A stretch of 64,000 nt of DNA from Saprospiraceae bacterium (GTDB lineage: Bacteria > Bacteroidota > Bacteroidia > Chitinophagales > Saprospiraceae): assembly GCA_016787415.1 (NCBI GenBank), contig JAEUUT010000055.1:25887-89886 (forward strand), in the 5' to 3' direction. Positions 24,477 to 33,244 of this stretch are shown one piece after another (the first letter of the stretch is position 1; each line of letters begins with the position of its first letter). The notes under the pieces were generated by a model. It was not told the origin of the DNA, searched no databases, and was given only the letters and a program-made list of their open reading frames with translations. A program made the translations under genes and the position numbers.

Positions 24477-25103
24477 ATGCTCAACAGATTTATTTTTTCC
24501 CTGCTCCTGCTCGGTTGTTTCTTCCCTGTATCTGCCCAATGGCATATAGGCATACAAGCCGGGCCCAACATCAGTTCTGCCCTCCTCAAAGGCGCCCCCT
24601 CAGGCAGCAACCTGCAAACGACCAGCCGCGTGTACTATTTCGGGGGCCTGACCGGCGAATACCATTTTTCCAATAAATGGGGCGCTGCACTCGGTGTACA
24701 ATATGCTGTGCGGGGAAATGGCTACAAGGTGCGGGAAAATCCGGTGGCGGTAGAATCGTTTCGTCGTCAGTACATCGATGTCACACCGGTACTTGTTTAT
24801 CGCATTCTGGATCGCATCGATGTTCAGGCAGGCGCTTATTTTTCCTCCAAACTGGGCGAACAATTTCAGACTGGAAACTCCGAAGATTGGAATACAGGCA
24901 TTGTGACAGTGTACGCGAACTCTGACTTCGGCCTGGCGCCTGGCGTACGTTTTCATGCCGGGAAATGGGTGTTTATTGCCAATGCCCAAATCGGCTTGAA
25001 ACGCATTTCACAATTCGAATTTACCAATGAATTTGGCGGGGCTTCCTTGGGTAGCGAGCGTAACAGGTCGTTCCAAATTGGACTGGGGTATTGTATTTTT
25101 TAA
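24477..25103 (+). CDS. Small outer-membrane beta-barrel protein (PorT-like)
   Basis: The 208-residue product begins with a signal peptide (MLNRFIFSLLLLGCFFPVSA, cleavage before QWHIG) and continues as alternating beta strands with aromatic girdles, e.g. WHIGIQAGPNISSALL, YYFGGLTGEYHF, WGAALGVQYAVRG, VTPVLVYRI and FQIGLGYCIF, ending in the C-terminal aromatic residue expected for outer-membrane barrels. I used the ATG at 24477; an in-frame TTG at 24435 is less likely. Its stop overlaps the argH stop by 4 nt in a convergent arrangement. Function unknown. Confidence 0.85.
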   Translation: MLNRFIFSLLLLGCFFPVSAQWHIGIQAGPNISSALLKGAPSGSNLQTTSRVYYFGGLTGEYHFSNKWGAALGVQYAVRGNGYKVRENPVAVESFRRQYIDVTPVLVYRILDRIDVQAGAYFSSKLGEQFQTGNSEDWNTGIVTVYANSDFGLAPGVRFHAGKWVFIANAQIGLKRISQFEFTNEFGGASLGSERNRSFQIGLGYCIF

Positions 25104-26395
25104 CGCTCCAGCACCTTCCGCATTTCACCACGAATATCTTCCGTACACAAATTACCAATGCTACCCTCATGGGTGTGGTGCAGCCCTGTGGAAATATCAA
25201 ACTGAAAAGTGCCGGCTTCAATGGATTCACCCACTTGCCGGTATGCTTCCCGGAAAGGAAGTCCCTGCTTCACTTTTTCATTGACGGCTTCCACGCTGAA
25301 CAGGTAGCGGTATTTTTCGTCGTCCAGAATATGGTCTTTCACCTGGATGTAGCCCAGCGCGTGGGTCATCATGGCAAAACATCCCTGCAATTCATTGAAG
25401 GCCGGAAACAGGATTTCCTTGGTCAGTTGCAGGTCGCGGTGGTAACCTGAAGGCAGGTTGGCCAGCAAGAGCGTCAGTTCGTTGGGCAGTGCCTGCAAAC
25501 GGTTGCAACGTGCCCGGATGAGTTCAAAAATATCGGGGTTTTTCTTGTGCGGCATGATACTGCTGCCTGTCGTGAGTTCGGACGGGAAACTGATAAACCC
25601 AAAATTCTGATTGAGGTACAGGCAGACGTCCATGGACATGCGGCCGAGTGTTGCAGCCAGGTTGGCCAGGCTTTGTGCCACAATTTTTTCCGTTTTGCCC
25701 CGACTCATTTGCGCATATACGGCATTGAAATGGAGCGTGTCGAAGCCGAGCAATTCGGTCGTCATGCGCCGGTCGAGCGGGAAAGAAGAGCCATAGCCAG
25801 CGCCGCTGCCGAGCGGATTTTTATTGACGATGCGCGCCGCGGCCATCACCGTTTCCATATCGTCGACCAGGCTTTCCGCATACGCCCCGAACCATAATCC
25901 GAAGGAAGACGGCATGGCAATTTGCAGGTGGGTATAGCCAGGCAGCAAGTGGTTTTTGTATCGTTCACTGAGGTCGAGCAGCAGGTCGAACAGGGTTTGC
26001 ACCGATTGCGTAACACCTTGTAATTCAGCGCGTAAGAACAGTTTTATATCCACCGCCACCTGATCGTTTCGGCTGCGGCCCGCGTGTATTTTTTTGCCGG
26101 CATCGCCGATCCGCTGCGTCAGCAGGTATTCCACCTGCGAGTGTACATCTTCCATATCGGGATCGATGCTGAAATGGCCCGCGCGAATGTCGCCCAGCAA
26201 GTTATTGAGTTCGTGGTGTACGAGCGTTTTTTCTTCCAGTGTTAGAAGCCCGGCCTTTTCCAGCATAGCGGTGTGCGCCAGCGAACCGAGCACATCGTAT
26301 TCGGCCAGCAGCAGGTCGAACACACGGTCGTTGCCAACGGTAAAAGATTCCACCATTTCGTGGGTGGAGGTGTTGTTTTTACTCCAGAGTTTCAT
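25100..26395 (-). CDS. argH: Argininosuccinate lyase
   Basis: The 431-residue enzyme of the fumarase/aspartase superfamily cleaves argininosuccinate to arginine and fumarate, the last step of arginine synthesis. The superfamily signature GSSIMPHKKNPD is present, as are DVHSQVEYLLTQRIGDAGKKIHAGRSRNDQ (split here: HAGRSRNDQV) and LPGYTHLQIAMPSSFG. The start MKLWSKNNTS fits the Bacteroidota form. It is the third gene of an argB-argE-argH run, 6 nt after the upstream gene. Confidence 0.97.
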   Translation of the reverse strand: MKLWSKNNTSTHEMVESFTVGNDRVFDLLLAEYDVLGSLAHTAMLEKAGLLTLEEKTLVHHELNNLLGDIRAGHFSIDPDMEDVHSQVEYLLTQRIGDAGKKIHAGRSRNDQVAVDIKLFLRAELQGVTQSVQTLFDLLLDLSERYKNHLLPGYTHLQIAMPSSFGLWFGAYAESLVDDMETVMAAARIVNKNPLGSGAGYGSSFPLDRRMTTELLGFDTLHFNAVYAQMSRGKTEKIVAQSLANLAATLGRMSMDVCLYLNQNFGFISFPSELTTGSSIMPHKKNPDIFELIRARCNRLQALPNELTLLLANLPSGYHRDLQLTKEILFPAFNELQGCFAMMTHALGYIQVKDHILDDEKYRYLFSVEAVNEKVKQGLPFREAYRQVGESIEAGTFQFDISTGLHHTHEGSIGNLCTEDIRGEMRKVLER

Positions 26396-26401
26396 GGTTG
26401 T

Positions 26402-27490
26402 TTAGATAAAACGCGCGAATTGTTCCAACAAACGGATGTACAAATCAATTCCCTCCTCTATTTCTTTCACGTAAATAAATTCGTCGGCCGTGTGGCTGCG
26501 AGCGCTGTCGCCGGGGCCCATTTTCAAGGTGCGAAACGGCATCAGTGCCTTGTCGGAAGTGGTGGGCGAGCCATAACTGCTGCGACCCAAAGCGGCCCCG
26601 GCACGCACCAGCGGATGCTCTGGCGGAATGCCCGAAGATCGGATGCGCAGGCTGCGCGGTTGCACCTCGCATTGCACGTGTTGGCGCACCGTATCGACCA
26701 CTTCTTCCAGCGTATAGCACTCATTAACACGCGCATCGACCGTAAAATGGCAAACGTCGGGCACCACGTTGTGTTGCGTACCTGCCTGTATGATGGTAAC
26801 CGACATTTTCACCGGCCCGAGCAAGTCCGATTCTTTCGGGAAACGATAGGTGCGAAACCACTCGATATCGGGTAAGGCCCGGTACAGCGCATTGTCGCCT
26901 TCTTCGCGGGCAGCATGGCCCGAGCGCCCGTGGGCGGTACAATCGAGCACCACAAGGCCTTTTTCAGCCACCGCCATTTGCATTTGGGTGGGTTCGCCGA
27001 CAATACCGCAGTCGATACGGCCCAGTTCGGGCAACAGCAGTTCGACGCCATTTTTTCCGGAAATTTCCTCTTCGGCAGTAGCCGCGAAGATCAGGTTGAA
27101 CGGCAGGTTTTCTGTTTCATAAAAATACAGAAAAGCGGCCATCAGCGACACCAGCGGGCCACCGGCGTCGTTGCTGCCCAGCCCGTAGAGTTTGCCGTCC
27201 GAGATTTCCGCAGCAAACGGATCGCGGGTGTAGCCTGCATTCGGCTTTACCGTGTCGTGGTGCGAATTGAGCAAAATGGTGGGTCGGGATGCCTCAAAAT
27301 GTTTGTTGCGCGCCCAGACATTGTGCAGCAGTCGTTGTGTCGCCACTCCTTTTTCCTGCAAAAAAGCGTCGATCAGGGCAGCCGTATCCGCTTCTTCCCG
27401 GCTGAAAGAAGGAATGGCTATCAGGCGACACAGCAGGTCGACCGCCTGTGCTGATAGCACCTGAACGGTGGTGGCCTCAGGCTTCATCAT
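26402..27490 (-). CDS. argE: M20-family deacetylase, acetylornithine/acetylcitrulline type
   Basis: The 362-residue M20 metallopeptidase-fold amidase has metal-site motifs SHHDTVKP (His78, Asp80), GSNDAGGP (Asp108) and AEEEISG (Glu140/Glu141). It removes an N-acyl group in arginine synthesis. Placed between argB and argH, it fits N-acetylornithine deacetylase or, as described for several Bacteroidota that carbamoylate N-acetylornithine, N-acetylcitrulline deacetylase. Sequence alone does not separate the two, so the gene symbol denotes the family. It overlaps the end of argB by 14 nt, which argues for translational coupling. Starting Met is at 27490 or the adjacent codon. Confidence 0.88.
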   Translation of the reverse strand: MMKPEATTVQVLSAQAVDLLCRLIAIPSFSREEADTAALIDAFLQEKGVATQRLLHNVWARNKHFEASRPTILLNSHHDTVKPNAGYTRDPFAAEISDGKLYGLGSNDAGGPLVSLMAAFLYFYETENLPFNLIFAATAEEEISGKNGVELLLPELGRIDCGIVGEPTQMQMAVAEKGLVVLDCTAHGRSGHAAREEGDNALYRALPDIEWFRTYRFPKESDLLGPVKMSVTIIQAGTQHNVVPDVCHFTVDARVNECYTLEEVVDTVRQHVQCEVQPRSLRIRSSGIPPEHPLVRAGAALGRSSYGSPTTSDKALMPFRTLKMGPGDSARSHTADEFIYVKEIEEGIDLYIRLLEQFARFI

Positions 27491-28277
27491 ACATTTCGAT
27501 GAGGGTGCCGTTGGTGCCTGCCACCAGATCGGGCAGTTTTTCGGCCTGCCCGATGATGACTTTTCGCACCCCTTTTTTCAGGGCGGCAAAAGCATTGTCT
27601 AACTTGGGAATCATACCGGCCGTGATCACCTGCTCCGAGCGAAGTTGTTGATATTGAGCAAGATGCAAGGTAGGCATGCGACTGTTTTCGTCGTTTACAT
27701 CGAGCAGAACGCCGCTTTTTTCAAAACCGAAAATTAGTTGCACGGCAAACGCCGTACTCATGGCCTGCGCGATTTCCTGCGCGATGGTGTCGGCATTGGT
27801 ATTGAGCAGTTGGCCCGCGCCGTCGTGCGACAGGGGCGCCACCACCGGCGTCAGTCCCTGTCCGATCCAGCGGTCGAGCAGCGGAATATTCACGGAATCG
27901 ATGTCGCCCACCCAGCCGTAGTCGATACTGGGGTGGCGGCGTTTGTGGGCACGCAGCAGGTCGCCATCGGCGCCACATACGCCGAGCGACAGGCAACCCA
28001 GGGCATGGAGCCGGGCAACGATCTGTTTGTTGACCAGCCCGCCATATACCATGGTGGCAATGCGCAGGGTTTCGGCATCGGTGATGCGCCGCCCATCGAT
28101 CATTTGCTGGGGAATACCCAGTTTTTCGGCGAGTTGGGTGGCTTGTTTGCCGCCGCCGTGTACCAGAATTTTGGCGCCGGGCAACGCCGCAAAATCTGCC
28201 AGAAAGGTGTTCAGCCGCGCTTCATCGTCGATAATATTACCGCCGATTTTTACCACATTCAAGGTGATTTTTTTCAT
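27477..28277 (-). CDS. argB: Acetylglutamate kinase
   Basis: The 266-residue amino-acid kinase fold protein phosphorylates N-acetylglutamate. Motifs include VVKIGGNIID (ATP loop) at residues 9-18, LVHGGGKQATQLAEKLG at about 39-55, and the C-terminal AGMIPKLDNAFAALKKGV and GTNGTLIEMYDEA. It is first in the argB-argE-argH run. A TACTTTTG box lies 53 nt upstream. In some Bacteroidota the intermediate is succinylated rather than acetylated, so the acyl group is not certain. Confidence 0.95.
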   Translation of the reverse strand: MKKITLNVVKIGGNIIDDEARLNTFLADFAALPGAKILVHGGGKQATQLAEKLGIPQQMIDGRRITDAETLRIATMVYGGLVNKQIVARLHALGCLSLGVCGADGDLLRAHKRRHPSIDYGWVGDIDSVNIPLLDRWIGQGLTPVVAPLSHDGAGQLLNTNADTIAQEIAQAMSTAFAVQLIFGFEKSGVLLDVNDENSRMPTLHLAQYQQLRSEQVITAGMIPKLDNAFAALKKGVRKVIIGQAEKLPDLVAGTNGTLIEMYDEA

Positions 28278-28329
28278 GGACCGTTTTAAACGATGATGGA
28301 AAAAATGCTCGGAACATTGGTTAGGGCGC

Positions 28330-28337
28330 CAAAAGTA
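28330..28337 (-). promoter_or_regulatory. Candidate -7 promoter box for the arg operon
   Basis: The minus strand reads TACTTTTG, an exact TAnnTTTG match. At the -33 position I read TACA rather than TTTG, so support is partial. Confidence 0.4.
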
Positions 28338-28388
28338 TGGAATAGTGCGGCCTTGGTGTAATGTTGGGGGAATTATTCGTGTACGTTT

Positions 28389-28439
28389 AACGTCGGCAGG
28401 GTTTGAAACCCTGCCGACGTTAGAAACCCTGCCGACGTT
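28389..28439. repeat. Palindromic repeat with AACGTCGGCAGGGTTT arms
   Basis: AACGTCGGCAGGGTTT (28389-28404) is followed by two copies of its complement, AAACCCTGCCGACGTT (ending at 28421 and 28439). A diverged relative is at 48088-48159. It lies between arg genes and the VCBS protein gene. Confidence 0.9.
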
Positions 28440-28449
28440 GAATGATACC

Positions 28450-30213
28450 TTATTTTACCACTTTCACCGCGCTCGACACCCCGGCATCGCTGATGAAACG
28501 CAAAGCATACACGCCTGCTGGCAAATGACTTGCGGGTAATTGGAAATCATGTTTGCCGGCATCTACCTGCGCCAAGCCTTTGGAAAGCACCACTTTACCC
28601 TGAGCATCCAGCAATTCGGCCCGACCCAGTCGGAATGGCTTGGTATTCGTCAGCACAAATTGGATCGTATCGTGTACTGGATTGGGCGCCACCTGCACCC
28701 CGAATGCAGGATTTGACTCAACAGCAGGGGCGCCCGACGACTGGCCTTCCACCACCGTAATCGTCTGATTGGCAGGCGTAATGCCAAGCGTTTGCACCAG
28801 GCCGGAAGGCCAGCGAATGGAAATACTGTCGATTTGAGCAGCCGCGCCCACGCCGAAATGCGCCGTCAGGCTGTTTTGTCCGCAATAACCGGATTGCGCG
28901 CTGATTTCACGAATTTGATTTAAAGCCTGGCCCCCATTGGTGGTACTCACCCGAATCCGCGCGCCAATGGCGCTCAAATTGGACGTGACACCGATCAGTT
29001 TGATTTTCAACCAGTTATTGCCGTTTCCGTTGTTGATAAATACGCTGTGGTTGGGCTGAGGAGCGGTGTTGGTCTTTTTACAATTGGCAACCACCAGATC
29101 AGGGAAACCATCGTCGTTGAGGTCGCCCCAGGCTGCCCCGTACGAGCAGGGCGTGATAAAAGAAGGCAGGGCATCCTGGTCGCTCACAAAATTTCCAGCG
29201 CCGTCATTTTCATATAAAAAATTGACAATCAGCCCATTGCAGAACCCGTTGGCAACAAAAAGGTCGAGGTCGCCATCGTTGTCATAATCTTCAAAAGCAC
29301 TGCCGAAGGTACAGCCACCGTCGGTACTGATGGGCCCGGGAGCGGCGGCTACGAAGCTGCCCGCACCATTGTTGAGGAACAGCCGGTTGTTATCGGGCAC
29401 GAAGTTGCCGGTGTTGCCCACGAAGAGGTCCAGCAGGCCGTCGTTGTTCACATCGCCCCAACTGGCGGTGATCGAACTCTGGCTTTCCATCACTGTGGGG
29501 TCGTCGGTTATTTTGGTGAACGTGCCATTGCCATTGTTGCGGATCAGGTTGTTTTTGTTTTGTTCTTCATTGGTGACGTACAGGTCGAGGTCGCCGTCGT
29601 TGTCGTAATCGGCCCAGTTGGCCGAGCGGCTGGGCACCTGCTCGTTCATCCAGGTAGCATTAATTTTTGCAAAGGTGTTGTTGCCCGTATTGTGGTATAG
29701 AAAATTGCGCAGGTCGTCGCCGCCGCTGTTGGTAATAAAAACATCGACCAGTCCGTCCTGGTCGTAATCGCCGAAAGCAGCCGTTTCGGAATGGGTGCCG
29801 GTGTTTCCAGTGACGGCCTCTGCCAGGTGCGTGAAAGCGCCGTTGCCTTCATTTCGGTAAAAAAAATTGGGCTGTCCAAACCAGGTTACCATATAGGCAT
29901 CCAGGTCGCCGTCGTTGTCGGTATCGGCAAAGGTGGTACCGTCGGAAGGGCTGTTGTCCGATACAATCGGGTCGCCTTCTACCTGCTCGAACGTGCCGTT
30001 GCCCTGGTTGAGGTACAGTTCGTTGTTTTGGCCCGTGTGCAGGCCATTGGAAATAAACACGTCGTCGAGGCCGTCGCCGTTGACATCCACGAGGTTGACG
30101 CTGCGGCTGTCGCCCGGTGTTGTGACGAGCGGCGAGTTGGTGAGTGCGGTGAATTGCTGGGCCATACCGGCCATGCCGATGACCACAAAAAAACAAGTTA
30201 TGAGGATACGCAT
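28450..30213 (-). CDS. Secreted VCBS/FG-GAP repeat protein with T9SS sorting domain
   Basis: The 587-residue protein has a signal peptide (ILITCFFVVIGMAGMAQ) and about seven VCBS/FG-GAP repeats with Ca-binding DxDxDG loops such as DVNGDGLDDVFI, DTDNDGDLDAYMV and DYDNDGDLDLYVTN, which build a beta-propeller. An ASPIC/UnbV-like region follows (VSTTNGGQALNQIREISAQSGYCGQN). The last 80 residues (from PNPVHDTIQF to SAVKVVK) form a type A C-terminal sorting domain, so the protein should be exported by the type IX system and attached at the cell surface. Ligand unknown. It is monocistronic between the arg operon and a mobile-like element. Confidence 0.93.
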   Translation of the reverse strand: MRILITCFFVVIGMAGMAQQFTALTNSPLVTTPGDSRSVNLVDVNGDGLDDVFISNGLHTGQNNELYLNQGNGTFEQVEGDPIVSDNSPSDGTTFADTDNDGDLDAYMVTWFGQPNFFYRNEGNGAFTHLAEAVTGNTGTHSETAAFGDYDQDGLVDVFITNSGGDDLRNFLYHNTGNNTFAKINATWMNEQVPSRSANWADYDNDGDLDLYVTNEEQNKNNLIRNNGNGTFTKITDDPTVMESQSSITASWGDVNNDGLLDLFVGNTGNFVPDNNRLFLNNGAGSFVAAAPGPISTDGGCTFGSAFEDYDNDGDLDLFVANGFCNGLIVNFLYENDGAGNFVSDQDALPSFITPCSYGAAWGDLNDDGFPDLVVANCKKTNTAPQPNHSVFINNGNGNNWLKIKLIGVTSNLSAIGARIRVSTTNGGQALNQIREISAQSGYCGQNSLTAHFGVGAAAQIDSISIRWPSGLVQTLGITPANQTITVVEGQSSGAPAVESNPAFGVQVAPNPVHDTIQFVLTNTKPFRLGRAELLDAQGKVVLSKGLAQVDAGKHDFQLPASHLPAGVYALRFISDAGVSSAVKVVK

Positions 30214-30394
30214 GAGGAGGATTTTTTGGGAAAATTAGGAGCATGGGGGCGGGTTTGTCTACTTTTTGGGGCGTTTATGTGGCTGCTCCGGTTAAAGGGC
30301 GGTTTGCTACCGTATGAAGGGCATTTTTATTCTTGCAGAATGCAGAGATTTTTGTGGCGTTTTTTTCTGTAGAGAAATTAAGCAAAGAGGAAAC

Positions 30395-30722
30395 TTAAAT
30401 AACGTGCGTTTTGGATAGGTTTTGTGTGAGATGTTAAGAGCGGGAGCATAGTCATCGTGCTATACTGTTCTTTTTCCTTGATGAAAAAGAACGAAAAAAT
30501 CAAGGCTGTATTCAAATCCTGCGATTTTGCCACCCTTTATGCCGGGTTCGCACCCAAACTCGTCCCGCCTGCTGCGGGACTCAAACATGGGTGCTCTCTG
30601 CCGGCATAAAGGGCGCAAAATCGGGATTTGAATAAGGCCGTCCCAAAAGCGCTTGGCCAATATTGTGATATTCAAGCATTTCCACCTTTTTAGGGCGTTC
30701 TATCCAAAAATCACGTTAAATA
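30395..30722. mobile_element. Candidate 314 bp non-autonomous element with inverted ends and an inner hairpin
   Basis: ACGTGCGTTTTGGATAG (from 30402) faces CTATCCAAAAATCACG (to 30715), with TTAAATA on each outer side (30395-30401, 30716-30722) as a possible 7 bp target duplication. Inside, 30506-30552 pairs with 30595-30648 (words TATTCAAATCC, GATTTTG, CCCTTTATGCCGG) around a GTCCCGC/GCGGGAC hairpin. No transposase ORF is present. The ends do not resemble the three TA-flanked elements. The remaining bases of this 558 nt gap (30214-30394) show nothing recognisable. Confidence 0.55.
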
Positions 30723-30771
30723 GGAAATGATCGCCTGCAATTCCCCAAAAAACCAATATTACCTTCACAAC

Positions 30772-31800
30772 ATGAAATGGACAGATAATCACCTCGTGCG
30801 CCACGGCATATTCTGGCTGGTTTACTGGCTGGTAATGGGCTTCATCGGCGGCAGGTACGACTTGCAGTTTGCCCGCGCCTACACCCATGAGGCGATGGAA
30901 TTGCCCTTGCGCATGGCGATGGTGTATGCGGTGCTGGCGCGCACGCCGGTGCTGGGCAAAGGCAACTGGTGGCGCTGGCTGGCCGAGGTGTTGGCCATAC
31001 TCGTAGCGGCCACGCTGCTCGGCAGGTTGCAGTTGTACCTGCTCATTCACCCGATGTTGTATGCGCAGGATTACACGATGGAATACTGGGCTATGACGCG
31101 CATCCTGCTCAATTTCCTCGATTTTGCCTTGACCCTGTTTCTGGTGCTTTCGCTTCGTTTTGCCCGGCAATACATGGAGTTTTCGGCCCAAAAACAACAA
31201 TTACTGCTGGAAAAAACCACCGCCGAACTGCATGCGCTGCGCAGCCAGACCAATCCGCATTTTTTGTTCAATACCTTGACCAACATTTATGTGCTGGCCC
31301 GAAAAAATGCCCCGGAAACGGCCGACGTGGTGCATCGTCTTTCGCAATTGCTGCGCTATATGCTGTACGAATGCGCCGCGCCGACGATTCCGCTCGAACG
31401 CGAACTTCACATTGCTGAAACCTATATAGACCTGGAAAAACTGCGTTTTGGCGAACGGCTTTCCATCAAAAGTACGCAGGAAATGGACCAGCCGCAGCAC
31501 CCCGTGCCGCCGCTGCTGTTGTTGCCTTTATTTGAAAATGCGTTCAAACATGGGGCCGGAGAAAGCCGCTTTTCCATTGAAATAGAATGGGTTGTGCGGC
31601 TTCAACAGGGAGATTTGTACTTCCAGATTCGCAACAGCAAGGAAACTAACCCGAAAAACGCACCGACCGACTTGCCTGCCGGTATCGGCCTCGCCAACCT
31701 GCGCAAGCAACTCGATTTGTTGTATCCAGGCGCATACAGCCTGGACATTGAGGAAAGCGCCGAGCAATTTTCAGTAACCCTGCACATTCGTCATGTCTGA
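30772..31800 (+). CDS. LytS/YehU-type sensor histidine kinase
   Basis: The 342-residue protein has four hydrophobic segments in the first 150 residues (e.g. HGIFWLVYWLVMGFIGG, WLAEVLAILVAATLLG, LNFLDFALTLFLVLSL), then the His_kinase motif QTNPHFLFNTLTN with phosphoacceptor His163, and a short ATPase domain with LLLPLFENAFKHG (N box) and PAGIGLANLRKQLDLLYPG (G box). I chose the ATG at 30772 (MKWTDNHLVRHG) since an in-frame ATG at 30727 adds a polar stretch bordering the mobile-like element. It overlaps the LytTR regulator by 8 nt, forming a two-component pair. The signal is unknown. Confidence 0.92.
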   Translation: MKWTDNHLVRHGIFWLVYWLVMGFIGGRYDLQFARAYTHEAMELPLRMAMVYAVLARTPVLGKGNWWRWLAEVLAILVAATLLGRLQLYLLIHPMLYAQDYTMEYWAMTRILLNFLDFALTLFLVLSLRFARQYMEFSAQKQQLLLEKTTAELHALRSQTNPHFLFNTLTNIYVLARKNAPETADVVHRLSQLLRYMLYECAAPTIPLERELHIAETYIDLEKLRFGERLSIKSTQEMDQPQHPVPPLLLLPLFENAFKHGAGESRFSIEIEWVVRLQQGDLYFQIRNSKETNPKNAPTDLPAGIGLANLRKQLDLLYPGAYSLDIEESAEQFSVTLHIRHV

Positions 31801-32476
31801 ACTCTTGCGCTGCCTGATTGTGGAAGACGAATCGCTCCCGGCCGAGTTGCTGAGCGAGTACGTTCGGCAGACACCCGGACTGGTGCTGGCGGGCGTTTGC
31901 CCCGATGCCATTTTTGCGCTGGAATGGCTGAACCGCGAGCCAGTCGATGTGCTGTTTCTCGACATCCACCTGCCGCAGTTGAAAGGGCTGGATATGCTGG
32001 CGCTGCTGCCCGATCCGCCGCTGGTGGTCATCACCACGGCCTACCACGAATACGCGCTACAAGGCTATCGATTCGAGGTAGTGGATTACCTGCTGAAACC
32101 CGTCGATTACCCGCGTTTTCTGGAAGCCGTGGAAAAACTGCGCCGCCGACAGGCTACCCAAACGCCTGCGCCCAACGTGCTGGTTGTGAAGGTGAACAAG
32201 CGGCACATCCGCATTCCATTGGCCGACATCCTGTACATAGAAAGCATTAAAGAGTACTGCAGCATTCATACCACCAGCCAGTCCTGGCGCACACAAGCCA
32301 CGCTCACAGAGATGGCGCAGCGGCTGCCGGTTGGGCGTTTTTCGCGTATCCATCGCTCGTATATTGTTCATTTGGAGCAAGTTACGTCGAGTAATATGGC
32401 GGAAGTGGTGGTGGGAAAGGTGGTTCTGCCGATTGGGCGGACGTATCGGAAGGGGGGGGTACAGAGTTCGCGTTAA
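31793..32476 (+). CDS. LytTR-family response regulator
   Basis: The 227-residue protein has a receiver domain (acidic pair Glu11-Asp12, phosphoacceptor Asp57 in LFLDIHLPQLKG, Thr at ITTAYHEYALQG, Lys in LLKPVDYPRF) and a C-terminal LytTR DNA-binding domain (VKVNKRHIRIPLADILYIESIKEY in pieces, FSRIHRSYIVHLEQV). It pairs with the upstream LytS-like kinase, with overlapping start and stop, so it should be phosphorylated by that kinase and act on LytTR-type sites. Which genes it controls is not visible here. It converges on the PIN-toxin gene with 1 nt between stops. Confidence 0.94.
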   Translation: MSELLRCLIVEDESLPAELLSEYVRQTPGLVLAGVCPDAIFALEWLNREPVDVLFLDIHLPQLKGLDMLALLPDPPLVVITTAYHEYALQGYRFEVVDYLLKPVDYPRFLEAVEKLRRRQATQTPAPNVLVVKVNKRHIRIPLADILYIESIKEYCSIHTTSQSWRTQATLTEMAQRLPVGRFSRIHRSYIVHLEQVTSSNMAEVVVGKVVLPIGRTYRKGGVQSSR

Positions 32477-32477
32477 A

Positions 32478-32855
32478 TTAGTTGTTACTATAAATTGTAA
32501 TTTCCGGGATGAAATCAAAATCCTTCAAATTATAGGTATGAAGCGGAATTTGGTATACGATAGATGTAGCAGCAATAATCGCATCGGGAATTTGAAGGCC
32601 ATGACTCAATCGATAGGTTTCGATAAGTTCAATTGCTTTTGCCGAGATAGCGCTATCAATTTGAACAACATCATAAAACCTGATGCGCTTTTTCATTTGG
32701 GCTAATTCATTTTTATTGCCCATCCCTTGGAGCAGTTCCATGACTGTGATTGCAGACAGTGTTATTTGCTCCAGACCGATTTCATTCAATTGATCAATTG
32801 CATCTTGTCGACCGTTAAAGGCGCTGATGAAAATATTGGTATCGCATAGCACCAT
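32478..32855 (-). CDS. vapC: PIN-domain toxin of a VapBC-type module
   Basis: The 125-residue PIN-fold ribonuclease shows the acidic active-site set: Asp5 (MVLCDTNIFISAF), Glu40 (VMELLQG), Asp91 (IPDAIIAATS) and Asp112/Asp114 (NLKDFDFIP). Family members cut tRNA or rRNA and arrest growth when free of antitoxin. The antitoxin-like gene lies directly upstream with a 3-nt gap, the classical operon order. Base composition is more AT-rich than the flanking genes, in keeping with horizontal gain. Confidence 0.88.
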   Translation of the reverse strand: MVLCDTNIFISAFNGRQDAIDQLNEIGLEQITLSAITVMELLQGMGNKNELAQMKKRIRFYDVVQIDSAISAKAIELIETYRLSHGLQIPDAIIAATSIVYQIPLHTYNLKDFDFIPEITIYSNN

Positions 32856-32858
32856 AAG

Positions 32859-33095
32859 TCAAGCATTCCAGTCTCGTTTCCAGTTTGCTGCCCTGATCGC
32901 TTCGAGGCTTCTCGGAGTATCTTTCCAAATCCCGAAAAGCATGCGTGGGTCAACCTTTTTATCTCCTTTTGTGATCGAAGGGAGTTGGCCCGACGGACCG
33001 GGAATTACCTCAATATTTTTGATATTCAGGCTCTTCAGTAAAAAGAGAATTTTTTCAACTTCTTGAATATCGAGTGCTTCAATTGTTACACGCAT
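32859..33095 (-). CDS. Antitoxin partner of the PIN toxin
   Basis: The 78-residue protein starts MRVTIEALDIQEVEKILF and ends DPRMLFGIWKDTPRSLEAIRAANWKRDWNA (the last part is the usual toxin-wrapping tail with Trp and basic residues). The first half predicts a small alpha/beta region that could bind DNA and the operator; the second half should inhibit the PIN toxin by occupying its active site. It precedes the toxin gene by 3 nt. The family type is inferred from gene order and size. Confidence 0.75.
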   Translation of the reverse strand: MRVTIEALDIQEVEKILFLLKSLNIKNIEVIPGPSGQLPSITKGDKKVDPRMLFGIWKDTPRSLEAIRAANWKRDWNA

Positions 33096-33131
33096 ATTTT
33101 CTTAATGTTTGATTTTCAAAAGTAAAGGTTT

Positions 33132-33239
33132 TTATTGGGTTTTCAGCGGTTGATATTTTTTTCTTTCTCGGCCGTTGTTGGTGTCCATTGCCCCAATAAT
33201 CGAGCCGCCAGGGCCATTATTGGCGGAAGGTTTTTTCAT
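33132..33239 (-). CDS. Possible 35-residue peptide gene
   Basis: An ATG at 33239, only 5 nt after the stop of the 185-residue gene, opens 35 codons: MKKPSANNGPGGSIIGAMDT then NNGREKK-type basic residues and a TAA at 33132. It is too short to judge by codon use, but the tight coupling suggests translation. The rest of the interval up to the antitoxin gene (33096-33131) is empty. It could equally be chance. Confidence 0.35.
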   Translation of the reverse strand: MKKPSANNGPGGSIIGAMDTNNGRERKKYQPLKTQ

Positions 33240-33244
33240 GCCTT

